A DNA stretch of 64,000 bases from Mycolicibacterium sp. CBMA 234 (GTDB lineage: Bacteria; Actinomycetota; Actinomycetes; Mycobacteriales; Mycobacteriaceae), in contig NZ_MPKW01000009.1 in assembly GCF_009729415.1 (NCBI RefSeq), positions 186,001 through 250,000 of the forward strand, written 5' to 3'. Both the position numbers and the translations under genes were made by a program. Under the pieces are notes generated by a model. That model did no database searches and was not told the DNA's origin. It was given only the letters and a program-made list of their open reading frames with translations. Each line of letters begins with the position of its first letter. Positions within the stretch are counted from its first letter, which is position 1. Positions 61,248 through 64,000 of the stretch are shown one piece after another.

Positions 61248-61634
61248 ATGTTGCCGACGATGCGCGAATCCGGACGCCGAGCAGGCCCGGTGCCGATCCC
61301 CTCACTTGCCGCCACCACGCGGCGCACGGTGCGCCCCGGTGTGGTGGGTGGGCGTCCGCGCGTCGACACCCAGCCCCGTCCCGCGCATCGCGCCGACCTG
61401 GCCCAATCACGCCTGTTCGAAGCGATGCTGCTGGACGAGGTCGCTGATCTGGAGGATCAGATGACGCTGCTGGAGCGGCGATCTCGGCGTGATGCGGGCA
61501 CTGCGGAACGCGGCGCCGACGGTCCGTCGGACGCGCTACTTGCGTTGAGCCGTCGGCTCGTCGAGGTGCAGCGGATGCTCGACGCATTGCACCGCCGCTT
61601 CCCCGACAAGGGTGATTCGCTGCGCGTGATTTAA
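61248..61634 (+). CDS. Small hypothetical protein with C-terminal helix
   Basis: 128 residues from ATG 61248; GTG/ATG starts at 61179 and 61260 are alternatives and none has a good ribosome site. A basic Pro/Arg-rich N-terminal half is followed by a helical, partly coiled region (FEAMLLDEVADLEDQMTLLERRSRR; LVEVQRMLDALHRRFPDK). No domain recognised. The charged helix and basic tail could suit RNA or DNA binding, but this is only a guess. Confidence 0.5.
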   Translation: MLPTMRESGRRAGPVPIPSLAATTRRTVRPGVVGGRPRVDTQPRPAHRADLAQSRLFEAMLLDEVADLEDQMTLLERRSRRDAGTAERGADGPSDALLALSRRLVEVQRMLDALHRRFPDKGDSLRVI

Positions 61635-61681
61635 ACCGCCAAAGGGTCGCCACAGGCATTGCTGAGGCGGATAGTCAGAAC

Positions 61682-62020
61682 ATGGAGAAGATCTCTTTGA
61701 CTGCGCTAGCTCGTCAGCATCTCGATGCCGCGCGGAACGGGAACGGCGGGCGCAGCGCCCACACGGTCTACGGCGGTCACGAACACGCGTTGCGGCAGAC
61801 GCTGATCGCGCTCGCCGACGGCAATGAGTTGGCAGAACACGAGAGCCCCGGCGAGGCCACCCTGCAGGTGCTACAGGGGCGGGTGCGGCTCGTCGCCGAA
61901 CAGGCCAGCTGGGACGGCATGGCCGGCGATCACCTGGCGATTCCGTCCACCCGGCACAGCCTCAAGGCGCTGGCCGATTCAGTGGTGCTGCTGACCGTCG
62001 TTAAACAGCCGGCGCGCTGA
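61682..62020 (+). CDS. Small cupin-domain protein
   Basis: 112 residues. Single-domain cupin: TLIALADGNELAEHESPGEATLQVLQGRVRLVAE contains the first cupin motif, and GDHLAIPSTRHSLKAL the second with its metal-type His. Some ligands of the classical 3-His-1-Glu set are kept, so metal binding is possible. Role unknown; stress or sugar-related cupins of this size are common in mycobacteria. The stop abuts the XPB helicase stop (convergent, no gap). Confidence 0.78.
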   Translation: MEKISLTALARQHLDAARNGNGGRSAHTVYGGHEHALRQTLIALADGNELAEHESPGEATLQVLQGRVRLVAEQASWDGMAGDHLAIPSTRHSLKALADSVVLLTVVKQPAR

Positions 62021-63670
62021 TTAGATTGCCGGACCCAGCAGGTCATCGGCGTCCTTGATGACGTAGCCGTAGCCCTGCTCGGCCAGGAACCGCTGCCGAT
62101 GCGCGGCGTACTCGGCGTCCAGGCTGTCGCGCGAGACCACTGAGTAGAACACTGCGCCGCCGCCGTCGGCCTTCGGGCGCAGCAGCCGGCCGAGTCGCTG
62201 GGCCTCTTCCTGTCGCGACCCGAAGGTGCCTGAAACCTGAACGGCCACAGAGGCTTCCGGTAGGTCGATGGAGAAGTTGGCCACCTTCGACACCACCAGG
62301 GTGCGAATCTCGCCCGACCGGAACTGGTCGAACAGCGTTTCGCGCTCGGCGTTCTTGGTCGAGCCCTGGATCACCGGGGCGTCCAGCTCGCGGCCGAGTT
62401 CCTCCAGCTGGTCCAGATAGGCGCCGATCACCAGCGTCGGCTCATCGGGATGACGGGCCAGGATCGACTTCACCACCGCGATCTTGGTGTGGGCCGTCGA
62501 GCACAGCTTGTAGCGCTCTTCGGGCTCGGCGGTCGCGTACGTCATGCGCTCGTTCTCGGTCATGGTGACCCGGACCTCGACGCACTCGGCGGGCGCGATC
62601 CAGCCCTGGGCTTCGATGTCTTTCCACGGGGCGTCATAGCGCTTCGGCCCGATCAGCGAGAACACGTCGCCCTCACGGCCGTCTTCGCGAATCAGGGTGG
62701 CGGTCAAGCCAAGTCGACGCCGGGACTGCAGATCGGCCGTCATCCGGAACACGGGTGCGGGCAGCAGGTGCACCTCGTCGTAGATGATCAGGCCCCAGTC
62801 GCGGCTGTCGAACAGTTCCAGGTGCTTGTACTCGCCCTTGGTGCGCCGGGTGATGACCTGATACGTCGCGATGGTGACGGGCCGAATCTCCTTGCGCTCG
62901 CCCGAATATTCGCCAATCTCTTCCTCTGTGAGCGACGTGCGCGCGATCAGCTCGCGCTTCCACTGCCGGCCGGCGACGGTGTTGGTCACCAGGATCAGCG
63001 TCGTCGCCCCGGCCTTGGCCATGGCAGCCGCGCCGACCATCGTCTTTCCCGCGCCGCAGGGCAGCACCACGACACCGGACCCGCCCGCCCAGAACGAATC
63101 CGTCGCCAGTTGCTGGTAGTCGCGCAGCATCCAGCCGTCTTGCTCCAGTGCGATCGGGTGCGCCTCGCCGTTGACGTAGCCCGCCAAATCCTCAGCGGGC
63201 CACCCGATTTTGAGCAGCATCTGCTTGACGCGGCCGCGCTCGGAGGGGTGCACGATGACGGTGTCGTCGTCGAGCTGGGCGCCCAGCATCGGGGTGATCT
63301 TCTTGTTGCGCAGCACCTCGGCGAGCACCGCGCGGTCCAGGCTGACCAGGGTCAGGCCGTGCGCCGGATGCTTCACCAGCTGCAGTCGGCCGTAGCGGCC
63401 CATGGTGTCGACGATGTCGACGAGCAGCGGCTGCGGTACCGCGTATCGGGAGTGCGACACCAGCGCGTCGACGACCTGCTCGGCGTCATGGCCCGCGGCC
63501 CGCGCGTTCCATAGCGCCAGCGGGGTGATCCGGTAGGTGTGCACGTGCTCGGGCGCGCGCTCCAGTTCAGCGAACGGCGCAATGGCCGCCCGGGCGGCGC
63601 CGGCCTGCTCGTGGTCGACCTCAAGCAGCACGGTTTTATCCGACTGGACGATCAGGGGTCCGTCAGTCAT
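62021..63670 (-). CDS. ercc3: XPB/Ercc3-type DNA repair helicase
   Basis: 549 residues. An N-terminal domain of about 190 residues is followed by the two RecA-like lobes: LPCGAGKTMVGAAAM (Walker A), IIYDEVHLLP (DEVH box), LTATLIREDGREGD (with the RED motif) and VSKVANFSIDLPEASV plus QEEAQRLGRLLRPK (motifs V and VI). XPB unwinds DNA 3' to 5' and is implicated in nucleotide-excision repair. Equivalent to Rv0861c. An Rv0862c-like gene lies upstream on the same strand, as in M. tuberculosis. Confidence 0.95.
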   Translation of the reverse strand: MTDGPLIVQSDKTVLLEVDHEQAGAARAAIAPFAELERAPEHVHTYRITPLALWNARAAGHDAEQVVDALVSHSRYAVPQPLLVDIVDTMGRYGRLQLVKHPAHGLTLVSLDRAVLAEVLRNKKITPMLGAQLDDDTVIVHPSERGRVKQMLLKIGWPAEDLAGYVNGEAHPIALEQDGWMLRDYQQLATDSFWAGGSGVVVLPCGAGKTMVGAAAMAKAGATTLILVTNTVAGRQWKRELIARTSLTEEEIGEYSGERKEIRPVTIATYQVITRRTKGEYKHLELFDSRDWGLIIYDEVHLLPAPVFRMTADLQSRRRLGLTATLIREDGREGDVFSLIGPKRYDAPWKDIEAQGWIAPAECVEVRVTMTENERMTYATAEPEERYKLCSTAHTKIAVVKSILARHPDEPTLVIGAYLDQLEELGRELDAPVIQGSTKNAERETLFDQFRSGEIRTLVVSKVANFSIDLPEASVAVQVSGTFGSRQEEAQRLGRLLRPKADGGGAVFYSVVSRDSLDAEYAAHRQRFLAEQGYGYVIKDADDLLGPAI

Positions 63671-63750
63671 GCGCGATCCACTCCATTACTTGCTCGCAGG
63701 CCATCCGGTCCATTATCCAGGTCCGACGGAGTGCGTCATGTCACCGCGGT

Positions 63751-64000
63751 CTACGGGAACTCGCCAGCGTCGGCCGAGACCACCGAGGTCACGCGATGGA
63801 TGGCGAACTCGCGGACCCGCCCTGCAGCCGTGTCATAGGCGGTCAGCTGGCCGCCGCGCACGTTGACGGGCGACACCACCCGCTGCGTCGCGACGCCGGC
63901 GGCGTCGACGTACCCGATCACCACCGCCGACTGGGTCAGCGCGGCGTCGGTGAGCAGCGAGATGGCGGCAGCGGGGTCCAGGCGTTCCCCGGGGCCGCCG
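63751..64000 (-). CDS. Helicase-associated/WYL-like protein, C-terminal end only (Rv0862c-like)
   Basis: The last 82 residues of a gene running off the right edge; stop TAG at 63751. The visible tail (ISLLTDAALTQSAVVIGYVD, VNVRGGQLTAYDTAAGRVREF) resembles the WYL-type C-terminal domain of Rv0862c, usually encoded before XPB in mycobacteria. Start and domain N-terminus are outside the window. About 80 bp separate it from the XPB start, consistent with an operon. Confidence 0.75.
   Translation of the reverse strand, partial: GGPGERLDPAAAISLLTDAALTQSAVVIGYVDAAGVATQRVVSPVNVRGGQLTAYDTAAGRVREFAIHRVTSVVSADAGEFP

Noticed and set aside
1..64000. CRISPR array, insertion sequence or prophage
   Set aside because: No regularly spaced repeats, no transposase or recombinase motif, and no phage structural gene was seen.

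Overview
This window looks like chromosome of a rapidly growing mycobacterium (Mycolicibacterium type). The evidence is high GC, many GTG and TTG starts, mycothiol synthase, GlnR, DesA1, an LCP ligase, F420-dependent enzymes, and an almost complete MspA porin. The backbone follows the gene order I recall for M. tuberculosis Rv0815c to Rv0862c: cysA2, thiX, lmeA, glnR, mshD, phoT/pstB, phoY2, LCP, dus, desA1, the tRNA cluster, SRPBCC/far/SRPBCC, dapC, fadA-fadB, then XPB helicase. Blocks absent from that backbone are inserted between these landmarks.

Layout. 1-2.6 kb (minus): lmeA-thiX, then a cysteine-rich leader peptide with a TANNNT -10, then a DUF4395 protein and cysA2 (cut by the left edge). 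2.7-8.6 kb (plus): glnR-mshD, then pstS-pstC-pstA-pstB behind a PHO-box-like direct repeat. 8.6-10.2 kb: quinone-oxidoreductase and MarR divergent pair. 10.2-15.2 kb (minus): phoU, LCP, dus, desA1. 15.3-24.7 kb: mostly regulator/enzyme pairs (TetR/MpaB-like, MarR-PDZ/monooxygenase, ArsR/CDF, MerR/two SDRs and an acyl-CoA synthetase). 24.8-25.4 kb: four tRNAs (Lys, Glu, Asp, Phe). 25.5-33.9 kb: accessory cell-envelope and secreted proteins, including a PGRS-like protein fused to a GH5 endoglycoceramidase-type domain and two cysteine-containing MspA-family proteins. 33.9-42.6 kb: lipid-linked enzymes and regulators, including a TetR gene flanked by the same operator on both sides. 43-46.6 kb: fadA-fadB. 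47.3-53.9 kb: an ADH/IclR arm diverging from a five-gene operon (sulfotransferase, alkylsulfatase-like MBL protein, SDR, LLM oxidoreductase, ketosteroid-isomerase-like protein). 54-64 kb: small enzymes, a TetR-controlled FAD monooxygenase, a VWA protein, a lipoprotein, mspA, a cupin, XPB helicase, and the end of an Rv0862c-like gene.

Regulatory signals are unusually easy to read. Many regulators start directly on an ATG or GTG placed 6-8 nt after a TANNNT -10, which implies leaderless mRNAs. Most regulator genes sit beside a clean palindromic operator. Three related long palindromes (core GAGCAGACG-AAAACTG) each lie between convergent genes and probably act as bidirectional terminators.

Most interesting items: the polycysteine leader with two mutually exclusive hairpins; the MarR-PDZ fusion; the signal-peptide/PGRS/GH5 protein; the MspA porin carrying a loop cysteine pair; and the sulfotransferase/sulfatase-like/ketosteroid-isomerase operon. 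Functions come from motif recognition and remembered synteny; no database search was possible.
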